Shown: positions 1-10,440 of the stretch, in pieces
Layout: each line of letters opens with the position of its first letter
How positions within the stretch are numbered: position 1 is the first letter of the stretch
Origin: Phytophthora quininea
Lineage: Eukaryota; Oomycota; Peronosporomycetes; Peronosporales; Peronosporaceae
Assembly (NCBI GenBank): GCA_011947345.1
Contig: JAAVTG010000586.1
Location: 682,001 to 746,000 of the forward strand
DNA: 64,000 nt
Reading direction: 5' to 3'
Program-made: the position numbers and the translations under genes
The notes under the pieces: generated by a model
The model's database searches: none
What the model saw: only the letters and a program-made list of their open reading frames with translations
Told to the model about the DNA's origin: nothing

Positions 1-386
1 GTTCAGACTGCAATATTACTTTGGTCTTACTAGATCATGCATGCGGTGATGATGTCAGTATCAGTACCATGGGAAACAGTTAGCTCTTTCAAGATGCGCT
101 GAGGAAACAACTTCTATTGCTTTTTCAAGCACAAACAAGTTTAGTAAGAATTGACTATTGAAACTTCACACCTTTAAAAGACCCTTTACACCCATTGATA
201 AAACCCATTTTTAATTATCCCACCCACGCATTTCAATATCCCACCCACAAGGAAGAATCAACACTGGGTTTTGCGAACCCTGCTGCTTCTGCGTGTTCAA
301 AATAAAACTTAGCTAAACTTTAGTGGTGCAGGCCTAAAATCACCGCAAACGCAGCCATATTATCCCTAGTCTTTATCCTGACGAGA
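1..386. other. 5' edge, no gene recognised
   Basis: AT-richer sequence without a convincing reading frame. It is probably the upstream region of the gene starting at 387. Two near-copies of a phrase reading cccaccca(c) lie at about 219-250, but I see no defined element. Confidence 0.4.
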
Positions 387-2234
387 ATGAATCGCCTGCT
401 GCAGCACTTCGTGGACTCGGGCTCCAGCGCGGCTCCGAGCGCGCCTGCGTCCCGCCCGCCGATCCCGGCGCCACCGCAGTCGTCCGGGGCTCCTACAACA
501 CTGGCAACCGTGGCTCGTACCAGCGCGCGTCACCCAACGGACCCTTCTACTATCAGCCGCCGCCCCCGCCACAGTACCAGCAGCACCAACAGCCTTTTGG
601 ACAGCACAGCGAGGGCCACGCAGGCCCCGGCGGGTTGGAGGAAATCCCGCTGTCGTCCCAGTCCACCGGGGCCTCTACGAGACCGTAGACCTGAATGCAG
701 ACAGCAGCCAGCAGCACCGACCTTACCACCACCACCAGCAGCGGCTGTTCACGCCGCCCGCCAGACCCCGTCGACCCCAAACAGTCAGGGCAGAAACTAC
801 ACGCCACTGTACAAGGCGGCGACCCCATCGCCATCGGGAGAAAGCCCCAGTGCTCCTTTCTATCAGCAACAGAGTGCAGGAGCAGCTGCTGAGCTGTTCG
901 CTAGTGGACCACCGCCTGCCGCTGGCAGTTTGTTTTCGGGCCCTCCGTCAGGCAGTGGCGGCAACCCATATCGACAGAGTCATGGGGTCGTGAGGAATTC
1001 CCCGCCGAAAGACCCGTTCGGGGGAATAACGAGCCATTTGGGAGGTCTACAGCGACTGACCACTTTGCAGCTCCTCGGTCGGGGAGTAGTGGACGGTCCT
1101 TTGGTCATGCTGGAAATGAACCGTTTGCGAACCACCAGGCGCCGGTGGATAACGAAGTTGGAGCTGAAAGACAGGAGCAGCGTCATGAGCAACAGTCAGT
1201 GCAGTCGGAGCCCCCAGCAGACCCTTTTGGGGCTCCAACAAATGATGCCAACCCGTTCGCCTCGACTCCAGCGAATAATTCGAGTCCGTTCGCATCAGAC
1301 CTAGCGAACAGCTCGAGTCCGTTCGCGTCGGCCCCAGTGAACGACGCTAGTCCGTTTGCAGCTGCCCCTGCCAACAACGCAAGCCCATTTGGCTCGGCTA
1401 GTGCAAACACTTCCAGTCCATTCACCTCGCCCGCAGCAGCCAGTACTAGTCCGTTCGAATCTCCTGTCCAATCCAACGGTGATCACCATCGAATGGCTAG
1501 CGCGGACAGTTTGTTTTCTTCTCCTGCTCCGACGCATAATGGAGACACGTTCAAGCCGCCTCAGCCTTCGCCCAGCAACGATCAAGCGCAAGATTTATTT
1601 CCGAATGCGGCACCAAGCGCCAGTAATTTGTTCGGCAGTGGTGACGCACACACAAGTATGCCCCCGCCGCCGATGAAGCAGCAGGCCCCTTCGTTCCCAC
1701 AGACTTCACCTTCTCCGCCAAAGCCACCAGTGAACCCGTACTCTTCTCCGAAAATGGGTCCGCAGGAGGAATTCCTCCTCCATCTCCCATACAACCTACA
1801 AGAGTTCCCCGTCGCCAGTGAAATCGGACATTGGGTCTTTGAGATTATCCATCCCGGCTAAATCTCCGTTAAAATCTGGACTGGATGTGCGGCATGGATT
1901 TAACGCCAAGATCCCAATCGGCAAACGTGAAGACGACGCGGTGTCTCTCGCCCCCAGTCTCGCTCCCAGTCGCATGTCGATGCTGTCAACATTGGACGAC
2001 TCGCTGAAGTTGTCGGATATGTACAAACAAATGACTGCACGACTGGAGGGAGAAAAGAGCGACCTGCTCAAGGTGGTGGCCAGTCAGGCCGAGGAAATTG
2101 CTCAAATGAGGAAGCAGATTAAATCTCTAGAGCTGCAGTTAAAAAGTCCCGGGCTCAAGGCGCATAGTGGACGGGCGTTCGTCGTGAATGAAGACAATGA
2201 CGCAGTGAAGAAAACTAAGGTTTGTGGAGAATAG
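387..2234 (+). CDS. low-complexity protein with NPF/SPF/DPF repeats and C-terminal coiled coil (frameshifted)
   Basis: The reading frame starts at ATG 387 and is spread over all three frames, with switches near 470, 680-800, 1150 and 1750. The composition is continuous across the switches: Pro/Gln/Ser-rich, then at 1230-1450 a run of about 13-residue units each ending in N/S-P-F (NPFAS, SPFAS, SPFGS), then a Pro-rich stretch and a charged coiled-coil tail (1990-2150, heptad-like LEGEKSDLLKVVASQAEEIA). Family knowledge: NPF tripeptides bind EH domains and DPF/DPW motifs bind clathrin-adaptor ears, so an endocytic or vesicle-coat scaffold role is possible, but this is inference from short motifs only. 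The shifts may be sequence errors, as in the neighbouring genes. I recognise no named family. Confidence 0.55.
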
Positions 2235-2423
2235 ATGTGGTTTTGAACTGACCGGAAGCTGGTGCTGTTACGTGTGGTGAAGTGTACTAGGCCACCAAAA
2301 TTATCGGTCGTTTCGACTGCTGCTGAGACGGCGGACGAAAGCTCTCGTTCATGAGAGCATGATCTAAGGTGACAAGAGGGATTTCATCGACACCGCTGGA
2401 CTACAGTCGCCGAGCTTTCACGA

Positions 2424-5400
2424 ATGAGCCACTTTTATCGTCTTGACAATGTGTACGAGCCAGCGCCTCATGTCCGCTCCCCAAAGAAGAATCCGTTCCA
2501 GATGTCGGCGTATACTTCACATACCTCCCGAGTCTCCCTGGTAAGCCGAGAACGGATCAGTTCTTGGACCAGACCCAACACGACAGCGATCAGAGTTTAC
2601 TGGAGATGTTGAATTCGACTGTGGCGTGCTTAAAGCAGAAGAATATGGACTTGGAAGCGTTGGGGTGTCTGGAGCAAAGTTTGTGGCTGAAAAGACGGAT
2701 GTTTGGCGTGGACAATTCGGTGGTGCACAAAGCTTTGAACGAGGTGATGCTGAGCTACAACTCTGTCGCTATGCAGTATCTAGCACAGGGACAATTCGAC
2801 CAGTGTTTAGCGATGCTACGGAAAGCCGAGGCGATCACAGCTCCGGGGAATTTCAAACGGTGTCAAGCACTGCAGATTCTCACGTTCAACAACATCGGCT
2901 GCTGCTATCGCAAGCTGGGGAAGCTGAAGTCAGCATTGAAGTATCTGAAGGAGGCAGCACAGGTAGGATCGGGATCCACGCACGTGAAAAACCTGTCCAT
3001 CACCCACCTCAACCTGTGCGCGATCCAGTCTCAGCTTGGCCGACACGATTTGGCTTTGGAACATGCGCAGGCTGCGATTTTCCATACACAAGAAGAGCTT
3101 GTGAGTCTTGAAGATGGGAATGCAGATGACCGGAATGAGGACGACCCTGAAAGAGACCAGGCTGCATTGGTAGATGCCCTGGACGCGAAAACTCGAGAGG
3201 AAAAGATTATCGCGCTTGCTGTCGCCTACCACAACTTGGCAGTCGAATTGGAATTCAATGGACGGGGAGAGGCCAGTCTGCAATGGTACAAGAAGGCGCT
3301 GCAGTTAGTGTGGAAGTATCGCGAAACCAACGAAGCCTTATGCGTGTCCTTCAAGAAGATTTTCCTCGATGCCAAGAAGAAGCAGAAGACGGCCAACGTC
3401 CGACAGAACGGGATCCCGACTGCTGTGAATACGTCAAACAATGCCGGCGTACGACGTCCGGCAGCTCGTCCGAAGTCTGCGCACGCATCCTCTCGATACA
3501 CACAAGAGTCCGACGTGTCCTATAGCTCAACTGTTGCTTCTCAATGTTACAAAGCCACTAAGCCGTCAACAGCGGGGCAGCGATATGATTCGCCAAGGAA
3601 TGCTACAGTTGGTCGAACAGGGAAAACCCAGCGTCCCGCATCTGCCACGGCTCGACAGCGTCCTCAGTCAGCGAAACCTTCCATGAGATCAAGCAATAAC
3701 GAAGCAACAAGATCATCACGCGACTCTGAAGATCTGCTCGAAGAACATTGGAAGAAGTTGGAGAGGGAGTATTCGTTGAATGATTCCCAAACACCTCAGT
3801 CGAAAGCTGCAAAGACTGAGCGGAAATCCCGGCGCCCTCAAAGTGCAGGTGGAGCCACATCAGGAGCTCGACGGCAAAGACAGACAACACTGGAGACCAA
3901 AAGACGGGAACAAGTGCAGGGACAGATTTGCTTTGCTGGTCGGGATGATGATATCATAGGTAACGACGACGACTATGGAGTGATTCTTGATGAAGGTGAC
4001 AGTGACGACGGCTTTGACGACTATATGGACGCTCTACCTCGAAATCGTGGCAGTAGCCAACGCGACAGGCTCATGGATAATCGTGCACCTGCTAGAGTCT
4101 CAAAAGGTAGTATCGACTCCAGGAATCAGCGTCCAAGTGCTGCAGGGATGCAGAGGCATCGACGGGTTCTTAATGATAGTCGCTTGCGAGAGCAAAATGA
4201 GGTTAGCGGTGACAGTGACGCGGAGTCATCTCGAGGACCTGAGGTTAACTCGCCTAGCATGTCTCTTACTGGTTACAACGGTGATGACGATGGTGACACT
4301 GACTCAGAAGTGCCAACGCAACGAGTAGGCCACATGGAGTACCTTCGTCGCATGAAGAAGTTGGCCGAGTGTATTAAGGATGACTTGAATGGTGTTGAAG
4401 TTCGCTCTCCTACGACCAAACAACCACACCTTCGAACAGCAAACACTGAAAGCAGTCCGAAGATTTCGACTCCACGAAGCGCGATGTCAAAAGTTCGTGA
4501 TCGACTCGAGCAAGCCAGACGCGAATCCTTAGAAAATCTACACGAACCAGAGTCATATGATCCCACGAATGATGATGTTCAGGCGACAATGTATTCTTCC
4601 AAGGACCGCCAAAGTAAGAGCGAAGATGATGGTGTCATCATCCAAGAAGACAACTATGTGTTTGGATCTGAAGCTGACGCCCGAGATGCTGAGCGACAAT
4701 TATTTCGTGCCGCTGCTGGCCGCCGGCTACAGTCTTTCTTCCGTGGCCAACACTGTCGGTCGGAAGTCTCACAGTTGAAAAAGGTGCGTTCTGTTTGAGG
4801 TTGAGCTTATCCAAAGTTTTTCCGCAGTTATCAACAATCTCATTATGTCCTAAACAGGTTAAACTGGAGAATAACTCCGCAGCTGTGATTCAGAGGCAAA
4901 TACGACAGTATCTCTTGACGCTGGAGGAACGACGGCGCCAGGAAGAAGAAGAACAACAACTTGAACTTCAGAAAGCAGAGGTGGAGGACATGGCGGCTTG
5001 CTTGATCCAGCGACTCTACCACCGAAGCATGAGAAAACAAAAGGAAGAGGTCGCAAAGCGACTCCGCCGCCTCAACGCCTAGTGTTCTCGATAGCTGACG
5101 TTGTTCTTGGAGCTACAATGTCCAGCCAAGCTTCCCTGCACCCAGCAGGAAAGCCTGATCCTCCGCAACTCAATGCTACGGCCACCGTGCCCCGACTTAA
5201 TCTAAGCCAACTGTCAGACCAGGGCCGACACCCAACTCTATCTTCCATACCTCTGGAAACGGCGAAATCGTCTATCCGCACTAGTGCGCAACCATCTCCT
5301 CAAAGCAATCGTGATGAAGAAGTTACGCCAAAGACCACAGATAGAGTATCTCGTACAGCTCGAAGGAGTGCGGAGGAACAGCAAACAAAGTCAACGGATG

Positions 5401-6634
5401 CAACACCACGTACAACTGGAAGCAGCACACAGGAAGTATACACTCCATTGTCCGAGGTAACACCACGCACAAGTCGTAGCAGTGTGGCGGCAGTAAGCCC
5501 AAGGCAGCAAAACGAAGCTGCTATACGAATTCAAGCATTAGTGAGGGGGATGCAGTTCGTCGGCGAGCTGCGAACGAGGAAGCAGGATACTTGACACGGA
5601 TGTACATTGAACGGAAACACTTCAACGTTGCCTTGGACCAAGCAGTACGGAGACACTTGCTCATTTTTTTCTTTCTAACTACTATTTACTAAAGCTGTGA
5701 TGTTTTCTGTCTCCAGCTTGAATTGGAGCAGGTGTTCCTGGAAGAACTTAGCGCGATCAAGATCCAGGCGCTCGTCCGTGGCCAACAAAGTCGGTTGCTG
5801 ACGGAATGTTTCAAAGCTGGAATCAACACAGCTGCCATCACGATACAGAGATCATTCCGAATTCATCGACAGTTCACACACCGATCAATTGATGAGGGAG
5901 TGCGAATTATTGCAGCTCGCACAATTCAACAGGTTTACCGAGACTTTGAGGCTCGCAGGAGTGCCATCCACCAGGCCGCAGTGGACAAGGAGGTGACGAT
6001 GGTACAAGAAATTGCTGCCACCACTATTCAAAGTTTCTGGCGACAAATCACCGCTGTTCATGATCATTGTCTGGAGGAGATAGAAGCTGCAACGTGTATT
6101 CAAGCCCTCAGTCGTGGCCATCTTATCCGAAAATCGATGAGGTCCCTCAACGGTTCGTCTTCAGGAAGTGGACTATCAAAGCATTCATCGGCATTTTCGA
6201 TGTCATCTTCAGCAGAGAAAATCGCTACGGAGGAAGGCGCAGCAGCAAAGGCTCTCAAGGAAACTAGTCTAAGCATCAACTACAGCTTCCTACCTGCGAG
6301 TATTCGGGAGTTGTATCTAGAATCAAGTCAAGGTCAAGTTCAGCGTACCAACGACCAGGTCAACGCACGCGAAATCGCCGAGCTAGGCCTCACTTTCGGC
6401 GATTTCTTACGAGAGTTTGAAAGCTGCAGTGATGCAGTCGTAGCTGCCTCAGCGCTCGACGCTATGAGAGTTTTGGTGGAGACGTCACCTGAGACTTCGA
6501 AGACGCTCGCGAATGTTGTGAGGATTGCCCAAGTCCTTGACCACCGACTACGAGAAGGGTTTTGGAACCCAGCGATTGAGTCCGCGAGTTTTGCCCTGCT
6601 TCAAGCCTTCGAGGATGTTCTCGACACCCAGTAA
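2424..6634 (+). CDS. TPR and IQ-motif protein, about 1355 aa, three exons
   Basis: Start at ATG 2424 (MSHFYRLDNVYEPAP). The N-terminal third (2564-3360) is a tetratricopeptide-repeat array: helical pairs such as FNNIGCCYRKLGKLKSALKY and VAYHNLAVELEFNGRGEASL. A long Ser/Arg/Asp-rich linker follows, then IQ calmodulin-binding motifs from about 4700 onward (AAVIQRQIRQYL, AAIRIQALVRG, SAIKIQALVRGQQSRLL, TIQRSFRIHRQF, TCIQALSRGHLIRK). Introns at 4784-4857 and 5645-5716 are short GT-AG introns. Single missing bases explain the frame changes near 2502 (CC), about 5085 and 5545-5549 (G run). The C-terminal 120 residues are helical and unmatched. By family logic it would bind calmodulin-like light chains and act as a scaffold, possibly cytoskeletal or flagellar; the cellular role is not shown by the sequence. 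Confidence 0.8.
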
Positions 6635-6756
6635 TGTGCCAAGAAAACCATGAAGCATGTTTTCGTTACTCTCCATCAAACGCACTACTTCTCTATGGCG
6701 ATCTAGATGCTGTCAGAGTCAAGACGGCACTTACACCACTGACGAGGTCGCTGCAC

Positions 6757-8059
6757 TTACAACGACTTCAATTGTCCCATCAGATCCTCGAGACTGACAC
6801 CAGCGTCTGACACCGAGGCGGACTTGTCTTCCGCAGCCTCCACCGGCACCGCGGCGGGCTGGTCGTAAGCGAAAGAAAGCCCAGAGGCCAAGTTCGATGA
6901 CTCCGTGGCGGCGCCGACTTCCACGCCCGCAGCATCAGCTCCACCGAGCTCAATTCCCCACTCGTTGTCCTCATGCTCGACAACGAGGTTCTCTTGACCG
7001 TCGTGACCCAGAGCTTTCCAGACCATCGGGGTCCAGTTAACGTGCTCGGGGAAGCTTGCTGCTTCCGGCACTGCGCGTTGGAGCATTCTGGATTAGGCCG
7101 CATGACATCAGACGGGAAGAAGTCCTTCATGGCACTGTAGCCGAGATAGTACGACACCTGGCCGAAGCAAAGCAAATACTTGAGCACGTTCTGCACCAGC
7201 ATCGCAGCCACCAGACCCATCGTGGTCGGCAATGAAGCAGCGCACACTCCTTCACGCTTCAGCGTCGACTCGTCAATGCCGCTGGCCACGATGAGCGGCG
7301 GCAGACACTCGAAACACGCCGTGCGTCCTGGTAGAAGGAACTGGATGTGACCCGACACGGCGTCCTCCGACACGCCCGACTCCATCCACTCCTGGTTGAG
7401 CTCGTTGCACGCCTGATTCAACGCCGTCCGAGCGGCGTAGTTGTCCACACAGCTCAGCACCAGGTCCACCTTGCTCTTGCCATCCACTCCTCCGTGCTGA
7501 ATGCGGTCCAAAAGCTGCTCAAAGTTGCTGGTTGTCGTGATATCCATCGTGTACTCTTCGAAGATCACGTCGGGGTTGATGCCTGCACAGCAAATAAAAT
7601 TATTAGCATTTTCCACTAGAAAATATCAGAAGCATACAATGCTTTATCCCTACTGTGCAGAGTCTGCTTGGCTGCTGCCGTCTTGGTCATGCCGGCCTGC
7701 TCCGGCCGGAAGAAGAGGCGGTTCATGTTGGCGATCTCCACCGTGTCGTAGTCGTACATGATGAGCTTGCCGATGCCGCAGCGCGTGAGCATCTCGGCCG
7801 CCACGGAGCCGATGCCGCCCAGCCCCACCACCAGCACCGAAAAGTCGCGGATCTGCTCGTAGTTGGCCACGATGCCCATGCGCTTGAGCGCCATCAGCCG
7901 GCTGTACGGGTTGCTGTCCACCACCTCGGCGCTCATCTGCTTAGCCCGGGCGCCGCCCACCTCCTTCTCCAGACGCATCTGCACCTCCGCCTTTTGCTGC
8001 ATCAGTGCGGCGATCTGCTTGTCCAGCGCACGCAGCTCCGCCTCTGTCGCGGTGGTCAT
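6757..8059 (-). CDS. UBA5: UFM1-activating enzyme E1 (UBA5)
   Basis: E1-like enzyme that adenylates UFM1 and passes it to UFC1 (ufmylation, ER-associated). ATG at 8059; one intron at about 7583-7653 joins AKQTLHS to [10 protein letters not shown], exactly as in the animal enzyme. Visible: nucleotide-binding Rossmann loop [15 protein letters not shown], the [12 protein letters not shown] segment with catalytic Cys, CxxC-type zinc ligands (CSNAQC and an upstream pair), then [10 protein letters not shown] (UFM1-interacting motif) and the C-terminal [12 protein letters not shown] (UFC1-binding tail). The last 100 residues lie in another frame: one base is missing near 7047-7055. Restored length is about 410 aa, close to the family norm of about 400. 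Convergent with the TPR/IQ gene. Confidence 0.93.
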
Positions 8060-8134
8060 GATCGCTGTCTAACTCGTTTTGCTTTTTAAAAAATCTGGTA
8101 ATTCGTTTTTATAAATCAGAATTTCTGTAAACTA

Positions 8135-8907
8135 CAGTGAAGAGTGTATATAGTGTGGCCCACAGTAATTGTACACCCACAGTAATTATGTCCATGAGGA
8201 CATTTCAAAGTTAATCCGCTATTTCCAAAATCTGCCTTGATAATCAATCGAAACAACCGTTGGGTGACCTACAGCGATTTACTCTTCGTGCTTGTCATGT
8301 GTTCCAACTGCTTGTTGCTGCGCTCTCTACGCCCTCGTGAATCTGTGGCATTTGAAGCACCTTTTCCCTCAGTCGAAAGACTTGAGCTTCAGCAAATCAA
8401 CTATATTGAGGGCTAACACAAGTGTAATAAGTTCATGACTGTAAGAAAAAGTTCATTTGTAGTATAATGAAGTCCATTCTATTTTATGTAAGTTTTGTAT
8501 AGTATGTTGAGGTTCTATCCAAGCGTCAGAAGCCTTTTGAAATATCGAATCGTAAAATATATAAAACGACATGTTTAATGTTTTTATTCTTCTATTTTCC
8601 CCTCAAAATCGTCACGAAATCTAATGTGTTGAAGCTTCTCCGAAAGCTGTAACTCTTCTCATTTTCATCGAGCCCTTTAGATAGTCCACACGATATCATG
8701 GCCTTCCGGAGGTCTGAGTCTGCTCTCTCACGTGCTCTATTGCGGAATTAACAAATGCTCTTCTCCAGCCAACCCTGCCACTTGCTTGACGCTCTACTGG
8801 CTCTTGTGGTGGCAGCTAATTAGTGTTACTTGGCCGCTCGTGTGGACTCTAGCAAATTAGTGTGGGGCATGCTATTTGTGCGCCCACACTAATGACACGT
8901 TTCACTG
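8135..8907. mobile_element. 773-bp Tc1/mariner-type miniature element (MITE) with TA target duplication
   Basis: The left end (8133-8190) and the inverted right end (8853-8909) read alike: TA|CAGTGAA then GTGT, then TAGTGTGG and CACA blocks on the left, matched by the reverse complement on the right, ending TTCACTG|TA. TA dinucleotides flank both ends, the duplication typical of the Tc1/mariner superfamily. No transposase reading frame is visible inside, so it is probably non-autonomous. The right inverted repeat also contains its own hairpin (8857-8866 against 8883-8892). Confidence 0.75.
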
Positions 8908-8909
8908 TA

Positions 8910-9160
8910 CTATGGCAGCATCCATCCGGCGCCGTGCACCTTACGTTGCTAGAGGGCACAACATATATACCATATCGTAGTTTTGAGCCCCCCAACGCTT
9001 ACTATTCTGCCGTTGGAATCGAAGCGCAGGACTTCGCGCGAGCAGTTCATTCGTCGCTACGCTGTGCGTGCAAGCGAGGCAAGGCGTTCCTGCAGCTAAC
9101 GTGTAGATATTGGAATGGCTGGACTAACAGACGCGTGTGGTTAATCACAGACCACTCGAC
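8910..9160 (+). promoter_or_regulatory. upstream region of Cys/His finger gene
   Basis: No reading frame is supported here. A TATA-like run (atatatac, about 8959-8967) lies about 195 bp upstream of the next ATG. Whether it is used is unknown. Confidence 0.25.
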
Positions 9161-9676
9161 ATGGCGCGGGGAAGGGAGATAAACCGCGGAACAAACGTCA
9201 GTGCCAGTATCCTGGAACATGCACCAACGAGAGGACGTTTAAGAAGAATGGCGAGCGTCACTGGTTGTGCGCGGAGCACCATAAGCAGCAGAATGAAACG
9301 CAGCGCGCGTTATCACCGGAATGAGGAGGCGAAAAACGAAAAGAAGCGCGAGAGCCGAGTGAAAACGCGAGCCGGTGCATCCCAGGGAAGAGACAGCAAG
9401 ACAAGCTCTACATGCGTGGCTGTGGAGAAGAATACGACACAACTTGAAGAAGACTCGTCCGCGGAATGTGAGTGTGAGCCAACAACGGCATGCCGAGCCT
9501 CCATATCGCCGTCCACAGCTGCCACATCAGCTTGTTCGATGTCACCATCAGCCTTGGAGTTTTTGCAGGAGCCACTGCATGAGCTACTTTCAACACTATG
9601 CTTGCGTTTGACCGATCCACACTCAGCTCCAGCAGCATCTCTAGCGGCACCTCTAGCAGCACCACTTGAGGGATGA
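9161..9676 (+). CDS. oomycete-type Cys/His finger protein (frameshifted)
   Basis: From ATG 9161 (MARG), with one base missing in the G run at 9168-9171, the frame continues through GDKPRNKRQCQYPGTC, then TNERTFKKNGERHWLCAEHH. This C-x5-C...C-x2-H pattern followed by a basic, Gln/Asn/Arg-rich helix is one I associate with a family of short, uncharacterised proteins common in Phytophthora genomes. A second frame switch near 9310 leads into a charged helix (NEEAKNEKKRESR) and an acidic, Ser/Thr-rich tail ending LEFLQEPLHELLSTLCLRL. A DNA- or protein-binding role is a guess. It could also be a decayed copy, because it sits among transposons. Confidence 0.5.
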   Translation: MARGREINRGTNVSASILEHAPTRGRLRRMASVTGCARSTISSRMKRSARYHRNEEAKNEKKRESRVKTRAGASQGRDSKTSSTCVAVEKNTTQLEEDSSAECECEPTTACRASISPSTAATSACSMSPSALEFLQEPLHELLSTLCLRLTDPHSAPAASLAAPLAAPLEG

Positions 9677-10009
9677 AAGTGAAAACAATAGCGTGGATAT
9701 GAATTCGAAGGATAGCACTAATATATATGTCCATGCGGTTTTGTTCTTTACTATTGCAGATCGTGCGCAGTAACAACAAAAACAAAAGCTTTTACTAGGA
9801 AGTCGATGCCGGTCGCTATTTACTGGTATCAAATATAAAACAGAATTTTAAAAAATGGCGATTTCCATTTCCAAAAGGGTTTCGGCCGAACTTGAAGTTA
9901 GGGAGAACGACGGTTGCAATGCAAACGGGGCGCAGATCAAGACCGGCACAAGCCACGAGGGTGCTGGACCTGTCGTCCGTGGAGATGACGTTTAAGGTGG
10001 CCGCACTCG
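9677..10009. other. gene-poor spacer, weak Helitron-like residue
   Basis: No complete reading frame. On the minus strand, scattered peptides that may continue the neighbouring Helitron remnant can be read, but with several stops. Confidence 0.3.
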
Positions 10010-10440
10010 AAAGTATTTGGTGATTGATCGCTCCTTGAAGCTAAAAACACCACGCCATAGTCTTTGAGCGATCTCGGCAATTCTCACACAATCTCGCCAG
10101 GGTTATTCCAGCAATTTGTAGCTTTTCCTCCCGTGAACTCTTGTCCGGCGCGATACAGGTTCACGCACGTAGTGAACAAAACTCCCAGACCAATCAGCCT
10201 CGCCTCCATTTTGCTCAATACCGCAAGTTCTTCCGGGACAGCACTAATTTGAAAGCCGGAAGCCCTTGAAAACTTGGGGATCTTACCGGTTCGCAACGGC
10301 CCGTAGCAGCGAGCACACGACCAAATCAACGATGCCTACTCGTTAGGTTTGGGGGCAAGCCCTTCGGGAATAAGATCCACTTTACCGCTCTCGACTCGAA
10401 GCGGAGCAAAAATGCAGTTTCCGCATCCAATAACTTAAGT
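10010..10440 (-). mobile_element. Helitron N-terminal (DUF6570-like) remnant
   Basis: Minus-strand peptide at 10329-10084 reads CARCYGPLRTGKIPKFSRAS, then VPEELAVLSKMEARLIG, then NNPGEIVRELPRS. This order (C-x2-C, GKIPKFS, VPxEL, ExxLI, ELPR) is the signature of the region upstream of the Helitron Rep/helicase domains. Upstream and downstream the frame is broken and neither the HUH nuclease nor the helicase is seen, so this is a fragment. Typical Helitron ends (5' TC, 3' CTRR after a hairpin) were not located. Confidence 0.6.

Noticed and set aside
387..572. Minus-strand Arg-rich frame opposite the first gene
   Set aside because: Composition reflects the GC-rich Pro/Ser coding strand; shadow frame with no motif.
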